Assembly: GCA_902780505.1 (NCBI GenBank)
Contig: CACZFN010000024.1
Span: 1 to 46,587 of the forward strand
Length of the DNA stretch: 46,587 nt
DNA from: an uncultured Ruminococcus sp.
Lineage (GTDB): Bacteria > Bacillota > Clostridia > Oscillospirales > Ruminococcaceae
Direction of reading: 5' to 3'
Shown: positions 10,623 to 17,356 of the stretch, one piece after another
Position numbering within the stretch: the first letter of the stretch is position 1
How the letters are laid out: every line of letters starts with the position of its first letter
Notes under the pieces: generated by a model
Seen by the model: the letters and a program-made list of their open reading frames with translations, nothing else
What the model was told of the DNA's origin: nothing
Database searches by the model: none
Translations under genes and position numbers: made by a program

Positions 10623-10979
10623 TCAGCAAATATCCACGCCGCCGTCGATTTTTTTTATCGCTTTTGGCTGGTCGATCGAAAGTCCCTGCATCAGCCATAC
10701 GAACTGCTCACGGCTAAGATTTCTGACCTCCTGCTCGTTGCGGGGCCAGCTGAACCGTCCGCTTTCTAGTCTTTTGTAGAACAGCAGAAAACCGTCACCC
10801 TCCCAAAGCAATGCTTTCAGACGGTCTCTTCTTCGTCCGCAGAACAGGAACAGGCTATCTGAAAACAGGTCCAGTTTGTGCTGCTGCTGAACGATAGCTG
10901 CAAGCCCGTCAATGGACTTTCTCATATCCGTATGACCGCACACGATGAAGATGTTGGCGGCAGACAGGTCTTTCAGCAT
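10623..10979 (-). CDS. tnpB: IS66 accessory protein TnpB
   Basis: 118-residue IS66 Orf2 protein, needed with TnpA and TnpC for transposition though its biochemical role is not settled. The family block IFIVCGHTDMRKSIDGLA is at residues 10-27, followed by LFLFCGRRRDRLKALLWEGDGF and the YKRLESGRFSWP segment. The ATG overlaps the tnpA stop (ATGCTGA), giving translational coupling. The frame is intact, unlike the copy in IS66-4, and so serves as a reference for locating that frameshift. Confidence 0.92.
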   Translation of the reverse strand: MLKDLSAANIFIVCGHTDMRKSIDGLAAIVQQQHKLDLFSDSLFLFCGRRRDRLKALLWEGDGFLLFYKRLESGRFSWPRNEQEVRNLSREQFVWLMQGLSIDQPKAIKKIDGGVDIC

Positions 10980-11175
10980 TGGCTAAGCCCCCTAAGCAGA
11001 GTAAGGATAGTATCCTCGGATATACTTTTCGGCAAAGTGATCTCAATGCCGTCCTTCCGCATTATTATCTTATCTTCGCTCGATTTTTCAGCATTTGCAA
11101 AACTGCACATAAGCTCTTAAGTTCAGCGATAACCGCCTCAGACAATGTCCAAAAATCCGTTCGTTTTTCGCTCAT
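10973..11175 (-). pseudogene. tnpA: IS66 TnpA remnant, two frames
   Basis: An excellent AGGAGG (11187-11182 on the minus strand) seven bases before the ATG at 11175 starts MSEKRTDFWTLSEAVIAELK, which stops after 36 codons at 11065. The normal TnpA C-terminus (MRKDGIEITLPKSISEDTIL to the end LLRGLSQC) lies in the -1 frame and ends at 10973, overlapping the tnpB start. Compared with the 125-residue TnpA at 43286, the helix-turn-helix centre is missing, so this is a deletion with frameshift. A programmed frameshift is not excluded, because the joining region is A-rich, but the missing middle argues against it. Confidence 0.65.
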
Positions 11176-11190
11176 GATAAGCCTCCTATT

Positions 11191-11372
11191 GTATTAAAAT
11201 ACAGGTCTAAATGACCTCGTATTCATTATACAACAGGTATCGTTATTCAAGCAACTGACTTTGAAACTGCGTAATAGCGTGGAATTTTCGATCTTCCCCT
11301 GATAATGATATTTCTCGGATAATGTGACCAACAACCGGCATTCTCAAACTTTCCGCTGCCATAGGACTGATA
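11191..11372. other. Joint region with a 37-bp tnpC shard
   Basis: 11191-11336 holds no gene, apart from the candidate minus-strand promoter for IS66-2. 11337-11372 is nearly identical to 7275-7311, a short internal piece of tnpC, orphaned from any element. Confidence 0.5.
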
Positions 11373-11779
11373 CGCTAACGGTGAAACTCCCTACATGAGC
11401 ACGCAGTTTGGCGACAAATACCGCCGCTGGGCTCGTGTGACAAAGGCTACAATGCGTGTTACGCATAAGCCCGGAGATGTTATGCAGGTAGATTGGGCAG
11501 GCGGCACTATTCCGTACTTTGACAGCGTTACAGGCGAGGAGTACAAGGCATATCTGTTCGTAGCAGCACTGCCTTGCAGCAGCTATCTCTACGTTGAAGC
11601 CTGCGCCGATATGAAGCAGGAAAACTGGCTGATGTGCCATATTCATGCTTATGAATACTTCGGCGGCGTGACTCGCATTCTTGTTCCGGATAACCTTCGT
11701 ACCGGCGTTACTGCAAAACACGTTATGAAACCCAGTTGAACGAGAGCTACCGCAAGCTTGCCGAGTATTACGGCACGCA
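11373..11779 (+). pseudogene. istA: istA internal fragment of an IS21-A-like element
   Basis: Highly similar to nucleotides 334-735 of the intact istA at the left edge, covering YMSTQFGDKY through the VDWAGG catalytic segment and VPDNLRTGVTA. Relative to that copy a single base is lost in the run after GVTA (AAACACACG becomes AAAACACG around 11716), shifting the frame and ending it at 11739, although similarity continues to about 11779. Neither end of the gene is present. It is oriented opposite to the surrounding IS21-B. Confidence 0.85.
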
Positions 11780-11954
11780 TACACCATATCTGTATCTTCT
11801 GTTTGCAGCCACCGAGTATGATAGTTGCTTCGCCCCAGTCGACCTATACAGCTTCGGCAGGTTCGTATGACAGCGGTACAAGTATCTTCGCTACATTACG
11901 CTGACTGTAGTCAGTATGCTCACGATAATATCTGATCTTTTCATAGATCTCCAT
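11779..11954 (-). pseudogene. istA: istA remnant of IS21-B
   Basis: On the minus strand an ATG at 11954 starts MEIYEKIRYYREHTDYSQRN, an IstA-like helix-turn-helix start. It then jumps after VAKIL to VPLSYEPAEAV, a TAG codon (expected Gln) and VDWGEAT, the first catalytic Asp motif. So there is an internal deletion plus a nonsense mutation, and the rest of the gene is missing from 11779. It belongs with the istB remnant at 8203-8711 and the TGAGCCA end at 12017-12023. Confidence 0.72.
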
Positions 11955-12048
11955 TGCTATTGCCACTCCTTGTTCCTCCTGTACACAAGCTCTTTCTCTT
12001 TCATTTTGAGACTAACTGGCTCAGTTTTATTTTAGCATACATATTTAT

Positions 12049-12122
12049 CTGCATAAGAAAGAGAAATATTTTATGCAGTAGCCGTTGACTTTCTGCATAA
12101 AAAATGCTATACTATTATGCAG
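12049..12122. promoter_or_regulatory. Two identical dyads around the fic promoter (putative operators)
   Basis: CTGCATAA at 12049 and TTATGCAG at 12071 form one dyad; CTGCATAA at 12093 and TTATGCAG at 12115 form a second. Both have exactly 14 bases between half-sites, and the dyads begin 44 bases apart. The second covers the promoter spacer, the -10 and the likely transcription start. This is the geometry of a repressor with two operator sites; the Fic protein's own winged-helix C-terminus is the obvious candidate ligand (inference). Confidence 0.7.
12085..12113 (+). promoter_or_regulatory. fic promoter
   Basis: TTGACT (12085-12090), 17-base spacer, TATACT (12108-12113) preceded by TGC. Embedded in the dyad pair. 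Confidence 0.75.
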
Positions 12123-12138
12123 AAAGGAGCGTGGGATC

Positions 12139-13185
12139 ATGCATCGATTTGATTATTCTTTTCTACACAACGGGATGTTGCCGGCAGGGCTGCTGAATAT
12201 AACAGCAGATATTTACACTCTGCGGGTCATGGCGCTTAACAGGAAAGAGCAATATATGGATGTTTATACTGAGCTGGCCGCTATTGCGAAGGTGCAGTCA
12301 GTAAAGAGTTCTAATGAAATAGAAGGTATTGTGACCACAGATGAGCGTATCAATGAAATCGTCAACGGTAACAGTGCCCCCCTTAACCACAATGAACAGG
12401 AAATTGCAGGCTACAGAGATGCACTTGCTCAGGTTCACACAGGATATGCGGATATGGATCTCCGGGAAAGTGATATATTGAGACTGCATGCCATTATGAT
12501 GAACATTGCCGGATACGCTTTTGCCGGGAAGTATAAGGCAGATGACAATGACATCATCGAGGAGGATAAATACGGGAGACGAAGGGTGAGGTTTCATCCG
12601 ACCTCTGCTGCCGATACTCCCGGCGAAATGGAACAGCTTGTGCTTGCTTATCAGGAGGCAAGGGATAATCCCAATATCAATCAGCTGCTTCTGATCCCCT
12701 GTGTCGTGCTGGATTTTCTTTGCATACATCCGTTCAGGGATGGAAATGGAAGGATATCCAGGCTGCTTTCCCTGCTCTTGCTGTACAGAAACGGTTTCGA
12801 TGCAGGCAAGTATATCTCATTTGAGGAACAGATCAACAATCGGAAAGGAAACTACTACGATGCACTGAAGCAGTCCTCCGATGGCTGGCATGATAATCAG
12901 AATGACTATTCCGCTTTTATCATGGAATTCCTGACAACAGTATATATGTGCTACAAGGAACTGGACAAGAGGTTTGCGGTGGTTGGAAACCGCAAGGTTA
13001 CAAAACAGGCGAGAGTTGAGGCGACGATCCTCAACAGCCTGACGCCTGTTTCTAAAGCGGATATCATAAAGATCCTTCCTGATGTAAGCGCCACGACTGT
13101 TGAAGCAGTGCTCGGTCAGATGGTCAGGGATGGATCGATCAGAAAGATAGGATCCGGAAGAGGAACGAGATATATTAAGAACTAA
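12139..13185 (+). CDS. Fic-domain AMP transferase with N-terminal inhibitory motif and C-terminal winged helix
   Basis: 348 residues. The Fic active-site loop HPFRDGNGRISR is at 197-208 with the catalytic His and the phosphate-binding Gly-Asn-Gly-Arg all present, so it should transfer AMP (or another nucleotide part) to a protein hydroxyl. SSNEIEG near residue 57-63 matches the (S/T)xxxE(G/N) inhibitory helix, which places it in class II, where inhibition is built into the same chain and no separate antitoxin is needed. The last 60 residues (from SKADIIKIL to the end RYIKN) look like a winged helix-turn-helix. Start chosen at ATG 12139 with AAAGGAG nine bases upstream. It is monocistronic and sits immediately beside the IS21-B end. 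Target unknown. Confidence 0.9.
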   Translation: MHRFDYSFLHNGMLPAGLLNITADIYTLRVMALNRKEQYMDVYTELAAIAKVQSVKSSNEIEGIVTTDERINEIVNGNSAPLNHNEQEIAGYRDALAQVHTGYADMDLRESDILRLHAIMMNIAGYAFAGKYKADDNDIIEEDKYGRRRVRFHPTSAADTPGEMEQLVLAYQEARDNPNINQLLLIPCVVLDFLCIHPFRDGNGRISRLLSLLLLYRNGFDAGKYISFEEQINNRKGNYYDALKQSSDGWHDNQNDYSAFIMEFLTTVYMCYKELDKRFAVVGNRKVTKQARVEATILNSLTPVSKADIIKILPDVSATTVEAVLGQMVRDGSIRKIGSGRGTRYIKN

Positions 13186-13280
13186 GGATAAGTCCATTAT
13201 GCACAAAAGTGGCAATAAAACTTTGTTTAAAATCACGGCACCAAATTTGCCGATTTGTTGCACTTTTGTTGCAGGCGGTG

Positions 13281-13289
13281 TGCTATAAT
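13281..13289 (+). promoter_or_regulatory. Extended -10 promoter of the leader-peptide gene
   Basis: TGCTATAAT at 13281-13289. The best -35 (TTGCAC, 13258) is 20 bases away, so the extended -10 probably carries most of the strength. About 65 bases of 5' leader follow. Confidence 0.6.
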
Positions 13290-13355
13290 GTAATCGTAAG
13301 CTAAAGGCGGACACTGCCCCGCTTGTGAAATATTTTATATAGGAGGTTCATAATT

Positions 13356-13730
13356 ATGAACATTAACGAAAATTATGAAAAGTACATCGAGAGCCTGTCA
13401 CCAGAAGTACAGGAAAAATTCAGATCTGCCGAGAGCGCAGAAGAGATCAAAGCACTCATCAAGGAATACGATGTTGAGCTGCCGCTTGATGCTTTAGAGA
13501 ACATCGCCGGAGGATTTGGAATGCACGATCCGGGATGGTTCCGACAAATGAGATTCAAATTCACTCCTGATGATGTCAAAATAGTAAAAGAGAAGCTTGG
13601 TGTTGAGCTACAAGCTGGAAAAGTATATGCCAGAGGTGATTTGAATTCTCTGTTAGGTTGGAATTCTAACGACACACAAATGAGGGATAAATTAGTTGCA
13701 TATGGACTGCATTTTGAAGGAGAGTATTGA
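13356..13730 (+). CDS. Nif11-like double-glycine leader precursor peptide (putative RiPP/bacteriocin)
   Basis: 124 residues with AGGAGG nine bases before the ATG. Residues 1-53 look like a secretion leader: an amphipathic helical N-terminus, AESAEEIKALIKEYDVELPL and LENIAGG, closing with Gly-Gly at 52-53, the cleavage site used by peptidase-containing ABC exporters. The pattern is close to Nif11-type leaders. The predicted 71-residue mature part begins FGMHDPGWFRQ, contains no Cys and few Ser/Thr, so lanthipeptide or sactipeptide rings are not possible; an unmodified or differently modified peptide is more likely. No modification enzyme, exporter or immunity gene is visible in the intact neighbourhood, so it is an orphan precursor or part of a locus broken by the mobile elements. 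Family call from memory of the leader pattern. Confidence 0.65.
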   Translation: MNINENYEKYIESLSPEVQEKFRSAESAEEIKALIKEYDVELPLDALENIAGGFGMHDPGWFRQMRFKFTPDDVKIVKEKLGVELQAGKVYARGDLNSLLGWNSNDTQMRDKLVAYGLHFEGEY

Positions 13731-13758
13731 TCATAGTTAAAAGCAGGAGTCACAATAT

Positions 13759-13905
13759 TTATCCCAGCTCGTCTATCCGCGTGCTGTTCTCCCAGCCCTC
13801 CATTGCTTCCTTCGCCTTGCCGTACCACCCGTTCTCATAGAACAGACATTTCGTCACATCGCTGCCAAACAGATTCAGCTTCTCGGGAGCATAACGAAAA
13901 GATCC
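13759..13905 (-). pseudogene. C-terminal fragment of an unidentified protein
   Basis: Minus-strand open frame of 48 codons ending at TAA (13761-13759): APEKLNLFGSDVTK, then FYENGWYGKAKEAMEGWEN and TRIDELG. Residue composition is protein-like and the alternative frames are poor, but there is no start or ribosome site, so it is probably a gene tail. Convergent with the leader peptide gene. Not recognised. Confidence 0.35.
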
Positions 13906-14001
13906 ACATGGCGTTGTATACTGCGGAATACTGCTGCAAATTCAACCGCCGCCGGCTTGGGTTGCTGCGTGGTGCAACAGCCTCATATATATGTAATAGG
14001 T

Positions 14002-14214
14002 TTATAACAAGGCGGAATAATCCTTTTCGGAAAGCTTTTTGCATTTTCCCATTTCCCAGCGTATATATGTTGAGCGGTCGATGCCTAAAAGCTCGGCCGC
14101 TTGCTTTTGTGTAAGGCATCTTTTAAGACGGAGATATTTTAGCTTTTCGTTTACAGTCATATTATTCTTATCCGAAAACTTTGACATCGCAGGGCAAAAG
14201 CTATGAATGTACAT
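14002..14214 (-). pseudogene. XRE-type helix-turn-helix regulator, probably truncated
   Basis: A helix-turn-helix of the Cro/CI type is clear: KLKYLRLKRCLTQKQAAELL followed by GIDRSTYIRWEMGK, where TQKQAAELLG and the recognition helix STYIRWE match the family. The frame is open well upstream of the ATG at 14214 (through GYGLYKLIGSNEV to at least 14290), so the true protein may have a longer N-terminal part that was cut at the sigma factor joint. The nearest internal ATG at 14160 would give a 52-residue minimal regulator. The gene ends at 14002 next to sequence without coding signs. Confidence 0.6.
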
Positions 14215-14264
14215 TACTTCATTGCTGCCGATGAGTTTGTAAAGACCATATCCGTTTTTGTATT

Positions 14265-14642
14265 TTACAAGGCTTTGTGCAACACTTGTGTCCGTAGTGA
14301 TAGTATAGCATTTTCAATACACCTGCTTGCATATGTAGCAAACCTTGCGCCTTTTTTGTAGTCAAATGTCGAAACGCCCTTTATAAGCCCGACTGTACCT
14401 ATCGAGATCAGATCCTCCTGCTCTGATGATGCGTTGTAATACTTTTTTATAATGTGCGCGACAAGCCTGAGATTGTGACTGATAAGCTTGTCGCGCGCTG
14501 TTTTGTCACCCTGTGACATTTTTTCAAAAAACTCACGTTCCTCAGCGGCACTCAAAGGTTTCGGAAAAACGTTTCTGCCGTCAAAGTGCAGCGCAAAATA
14601 CAAAAGATTCTCGCATAAAAACCTTAATATCATATCAAACAT
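14265..14642 (-). pseudogene. SigK/SigE-type sporulation sigma factor, N-terminal half
   Basis: Sigma-70 family. PLSAAEEREFFEKMSQGD, NLRLVAHIIKKYYN, DLISIGTVGLIKGVSTFD and FATYASRCIENAIL are regions 1.2 to 2.4 of the SigE/SigK group that directs mother-cell gene expression in sporulating Firmicutes. After CIENAIL at residue 114 the sequence is unrelated (SLRTQVLHKAL) and stops, so region 3, the linker and region 4 for the -35 element are missing. A complete protein has about 230-240 residues. The break is close to where the skin element splits sigK in Bacillus subtilis, as I remember it, but here the following sequence also reads open in another frame into the XRE gene, which looks like a random fusion. 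Cannot work alone as a full sigma factor. Confidence 0.8.
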
Positions 14643-14644
14643 AA

Positions 14645-15087
14645 AAAAGCCCCCATTTATAATGTTACTAAAAGCTTATGCGGTGAGGGAACGGGTTATG
14701 CAGGAGAGTGCGGTTTAGCATATGTGTGGAATGGACGGCGCGGTATGTATTATCTTTGGCTTTGAGCTTGTCCCATGGTATTGTGACAATTTATACATAT
14801 AAAAGTGTCTTCTGTGATTAAATAATTGTAATTATGTGCACATTTTTTCCAATTTTGAATAAATGTAGGTTTACAATAGATGTGAGACAAAATTAAGAAA
14901 AAAAGATAGCGAACCAGTATGAACCTGTGTTACAGTTAAGTTGCTACACAAAAAAGCAACAGGAGGTTAGCTGATCCGCTATGAATAGTGCAGGAAAGCG
15001 GATGCGGCATATTTCATCTGTAGGGTACTTTTTCTATAACCACGTCATGTCCGAGTCGAGTCTTGTCTTAACTAAGAAAAACAGGCT
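14645..15087. other. Gene-free stretch
   Basis: Contains no convincing gene. A TTGCT/AGCAA hairpin with an AGGAGG behind it lies at 14940-14966, and GATCCGC pairs with GCGGATG (14972-15004). TTGTGACA and TATAAA elements occur near 14780-14802. It may be the leader of the truncated gene at 15088, but no known riboswitch was recognised. Confidence 0.35.
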
Positions 15088-15250
15088 ATGAAAATAGAAA
15101 CTCTTGAATCAATTAGTTTATCTGAACTCAAACCAGCTTCTCATAGAAAAAGTACGGCTGACGTCGCTCATTACTTAAAGCGTTTTGAGGATTGTGTTGA
15201 TAATTATGATGCTACATTCCCTTTTTTAATTCTTCACTATGCTTTTATTT
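15088..15250 (+). pseudogene. N-terminal fragment of an unidentified protein
   Basis: ATG at 15088 starts MKIETLESISLSELKPASHR and continues to about FPFLILHYAFIF. It is A/T-rich in codon use compared with neighbours, has no clear motif and is fused near 15250-15280 to an IS66 tnpC fragment in another frame; its own frame ends at 15331. Only a weak ribosome site (CAGG) precedes it. Unknown gene, cut by the IS66 relic. Confidence 0.4.
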
Positions 15251-15997
15251 TCAGGCGATTTGATGCACAAGCATTCCGGAAGGCAGATCGTCATCTACGA
15301 TTACAACAAGTCAAGGTCGGGAGACGTAGCTAAGAAGTTTCTCGGAAACCTTGATGGCTATCTTCACACAGACGGATATGCGGGCTACAACAAACTCACA
15401 AAAGTCACGCACTGCAATTGCTGGGCTCATGTTCGCAGAAAGTTCCACGAAGCGATCATTGTGGACAGTGGTAACAGCATCGCCAAGACAGCGAGGAACT
15501 ACTGCGACAAGCTGTTTTCCATTGAGTGGGAGTTTGACAGACTTACAACCGAAGAACGTTTTAATGAGCGTCTGACGCAGGAAAAGCCTGTGTTTGAGGC
15601 TTTCTGGTCATGGGCTGAAAAGATAGTACCGACAGTTCTTCCGAAAACGCAGCTTGGAAAGGCATTTGAATATGCTTTCAAGAGACGGAAATTTCTCGGA
15701 AACTACTTCAAAGACAGTGACTGTGCGATCTCGAATAATGCCGCCGAAAATGCTATCAGACCTTTTACGGTCGGCAGAAAAAACTGGCTGTTCAGTGATA
15801 CGCCTAAAGGTGCGGGAGCAAGTGCTGATATCTACAGTATCGTAGAATCTGCAAAAGCAAACGGACTTGATGTGTTCAAATATTCTGAACTTCTGCTGAC
15901 AGTTCTGCCCGGCATGGAGTTTTTGACCAATCCCGATATACTTGAAGAACTTCTGCCTTGGAACGAATCTGTGCAGAAAATCTGTAAAGCAATATGA
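15239..15997 (+). pseudogene. tnpC: IS66 TnpC C-terminal fragment (IS66-3, other subfamily)
   Basis: From about 15281 the frame is the C-terminal half of an IS66 transposase: GRQIVIYDYNKSRSGDVAKK, HTDGYAGYN (second catalytic Asp), CWAHVRRKFHEA (Cys/His of the insertion domain), NNAAENAIRPFTVGRKNW (catalytic Glu) and the ending LLPWNESVQK. It differs markedly from the tnpC copies at 6677 and 8857, so it belongs to another IS66 subgroup. The first half including the first Asp is missing. A terminator hairpin and a G/T-rich, IS66-end-like sequence follow (to about 16063). Confidence 0.85.
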
Positions 15998-15999
15998 GT

Positions 16000-16033
16000 G
16001 ATCCCCGGGCTGCGGCTCGGGGATCTGTGTTTT
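16000..16033 (+). terminator. Terminator after IS66-3 tnpC
   Basis: GATCCCCG (16000-16007) and CGGGGATC (16018-16025) pair perfectly and are followed by TGTGTTTT. Confidence 0.75.
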
Positions 16034-16075
16034 GGTGGGTGGTGGGTTGTTGGGCGGGGACGCCTTAATGACCTC

Positions 16076-16104
16076 TTGCAATAATAATGATCTTATGCTA
16101 TAAT
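16076..16104 (+). promoter_or_regulatory. Promoter of the epimerase gene
   Basis: TTGCAA (16076-16081), 17-base spacer, TATAAT (16099-16104) preceded by TGC. Close to the sigma-A consensus. Confidence 0.85.
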
Positions 16105-16129
16105 TATAAAAACTGTGAGGAGGGATCTT

Positions 16130-17143
16130 ATGAGAATTCTTTTTATAGGCGGAACAGGTACTATCAGTATGGCAATAACAAGACTGCTTGCATCGCAGGG
16201 GCACGAAATCTATCTTCTTAATCGCGGCAGCAGAAATCATGAACTTCCTGAAAATGTCAGGACGATAACAGCAGATATCGGAAACGAGGAGGAAACCGCA
16301 AAAAAACTTGATGGAATGACTTTTGACTGTGTCGGAGAATTTATCGGCTTTGTTCCTCAACAGCTTGAAAGGGATTTCAGGCTTTTTAACGGAAAGACCA
16401 GGCAGTTTATCTATATAAGCTCTGCATCTGCTTATCAGAAGCCGCTTAAAGGTTATGTCATTACCGAAGAAACCCCTCTCGAAAACCCGTACTGGGAGTA
16501 TTCGAGGAATAAAAAAGCTTGCGAGGAATACCTGTTTGAACGCTATAAAAAGGACGGGTTCCCTGTGACGATAGTCCGACCGAGCCATACTTATGATGAA
16601 AGAAGCGTGCCGCTTGGCGTTCACGGGAACGGCGGCAGCTGGCAGGTAGTAAAGCGTATAAAGGAGGGAAAGCCCGTTATTATTCACGGCGACGGAACCT
16701 CGCTTTGGACTATTACCCATAACAGTGATTTTGCCAAGGGCTGCGCAGGCCTTGTCGGCAATGAAAAAGCGATAGGTGAGGCATTCCATATCACATCAGA
16801 TGAAACTGTCCCATGGAATGATATATACAGGGCTATAGCAGATGCCCTCGGTTCAGAACTCAAGCCGTATTATGTGTCGTCACAGATGCTTGCAGACCTG
16901 AGCGATTATGATTATGTCGGAAGCCTTATCGGCGATAAGGCAAATTCTGTGCTGTTTGATAATTCTAAAATAAAGTCACTGGTGCCTGATTTCAAAGCAG
17001 AGATCTCAGCGTGGGATGGCATACATATGACAGTCAGATATATCCTTGAACACCCTGAATATCAGAATGAAGATGCAGAATTTGACAGCTGGTGTGATAA
17101 GGTCATAGAAAAGATAGAAAGCATAAGCGCAGGCGCAATATAG
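16130..17143 (+). CDS. NAD(P)-dependent epimerase/dehydratase (extended SDR)
   Basis: 337 residues. The Rossmann nucleotide loop GGTGTIS at residues 7-13 opens the protein, followed by the acidic end of the second strand (YLLNRG). SSASAYQKP and YSRNKKACE contain the catalytic Ser and the Tyr-x-x-x-Lys pair. TIVRPSHTY and GDGTSLWTITHNSDFAKG are substrate-side motifs of the extended SDR family that act on nucleotide sugars or related substrates. The C-terminal part is variable and gives no clue to substrate. I choose ATG 16130, with AGGAGG at 16118-16123, over an in-frame GTG at 16115 which overlaps that site. It has its own promoter and terminator, so it is a single-gene unit. Related proteins also include isoflavone-reductase-like enzymes, so the substrate remains open. 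Confidence 0.88.
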   Translation: MRILFIGGTGTISMAITRLLASQGHEIYLLNRGSRNHELPENVRTITADIGNEEETAKKLDGMTFDCVGEFIGFVPQQLERDFRLFNGKTRQFIYISSASAYQKPLKGYVITEETPLENPYWEYSRNKKACEEYLFERYKKDGFPVTIVRPSHTYDERSVPLGVHGNGGSWQVVKRIKEGKPVIIHGDGTSLWTITHNSDFAKGCAGLVGNEKAIGEAFHITSDETVPWNDIYRAIADALGSELKPYYVSSQMLADLSDYDYVGSLIGDKANSVLFDNSKIKSLVPDFKAEISAWDGIHMTVRYILEHPEYQNEDAEFDSWCDKVIEKIESISAGAI

Positions 17144-17156
17144 AAGTTTTATATCT

Positions 17157-17192
17157 GACACTTCTGCTGTATCACGGCAGAAGTGTCTTTGC
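17157..17192 (+). terminator. Terminator of the epimerase gene
   Basis: GACACTTCTGC (17157-17167) pairs perfectly with GCAGAAGTGTC (17177-17187), then TTT. Confidence 0.85.
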
Positions 17193-17210
17193 ATTACTTA
17201 GGTTTAGCGC

Positions 17211-17355
17211 CTGCTAAAAGAAAAAAGAAGAAAGAATAAATAAGAAATAAAAACGACGGTATCGCCTTCGGCGATAAATTATTAAAATCCGTCTGCAAAG
17301 CGGACACCTTGTTTATTCTTTATTCTTTCTTCTTTATTATTTATTCTTTTAGCAG
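17211..17355. repeat. 145-bp MITE-like palindromic element
   Basis: Bounded by CTGCTAAAAG (17211-17220) and its exact complement CTTTTAGCAG (17346-17355). The arms are purine-rich (AAAAAGAAGAAAGAATAAA) and pyrimidine-rich (TTTATTCTTTCTTCTTTATT) and pair over about 45 bases. The centre holds a TATCGCC/GGCGATA hairpin and a CCGTC/GACGG pair. It has no coding capacity and lies one base from the stop codon of the pilin gene, where it could act as a bidirectional terminator. Confidence 0.7.
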
Positions 17356-17356
17356 C

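Larger units (their letters stand above)
8712..11190 (-). mobile_element. IS66-2, nearly complete IS66-family element
   Basis: Terminus GTAACCGCCAACCACCCC at 8712, shared terminator, intact tnpC, intact tnpB and a damaged tnpA, all on the minus strand in the canonical order tnpA-tnpB-tnpC. A possible promoter on the minus strand (TTGCTT at 11254-11249, 18-base spacer, TATAAT at 11230-11225) lies before the tnpA start. I could not find the matching left inverted repeat near 11190-11340, so the tnpA-side boundary is uncertain. Confidence 0.8.
8126..12041 (-). mobile_element. IS21-B, decayed element interrupted by IS66-2 and other shards
   Basis: On the minus strand the left end lies near 12041 (TGTATGC, then CTGAGCCA), followed by istA remains (11954-11779), an intruding block 8712-11778, istB remains (8711-8203) and the right end (8195-8126, ending TGTCA). 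TGAGCCA motifs occur at both ends. The order left end, istA, istB, right end is preserved despite the insertions, so this is one element. Its right end sits inside tnpC of IS66-1, giving relative ages: IS66-1 first, IS21-B second, IS66-2 third. Confidence 0.7.

Noticed and set aside
11065-11175. 36-codon frame with strong ribosome site as an independent small protein
   Set aside because: Its position at the tnpA start and its 5' end likeness make a broken tnpA more probable than a separate gene.
14645-15087. Possible riboswitch (c-di-GMP or similar) in the gene-free stretch
   Set aside because: Short hairpins are present, but none of the conserved core sequences of riboswitch classes I know could be identified.
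15608-16789. 393-codon minus-strand open frame spanning IS66-3 and the epimerase
   Set aside because: It crosses a transposon relic, terminator, promoter and an intact gene on the other strand; no motif or ribosome site.
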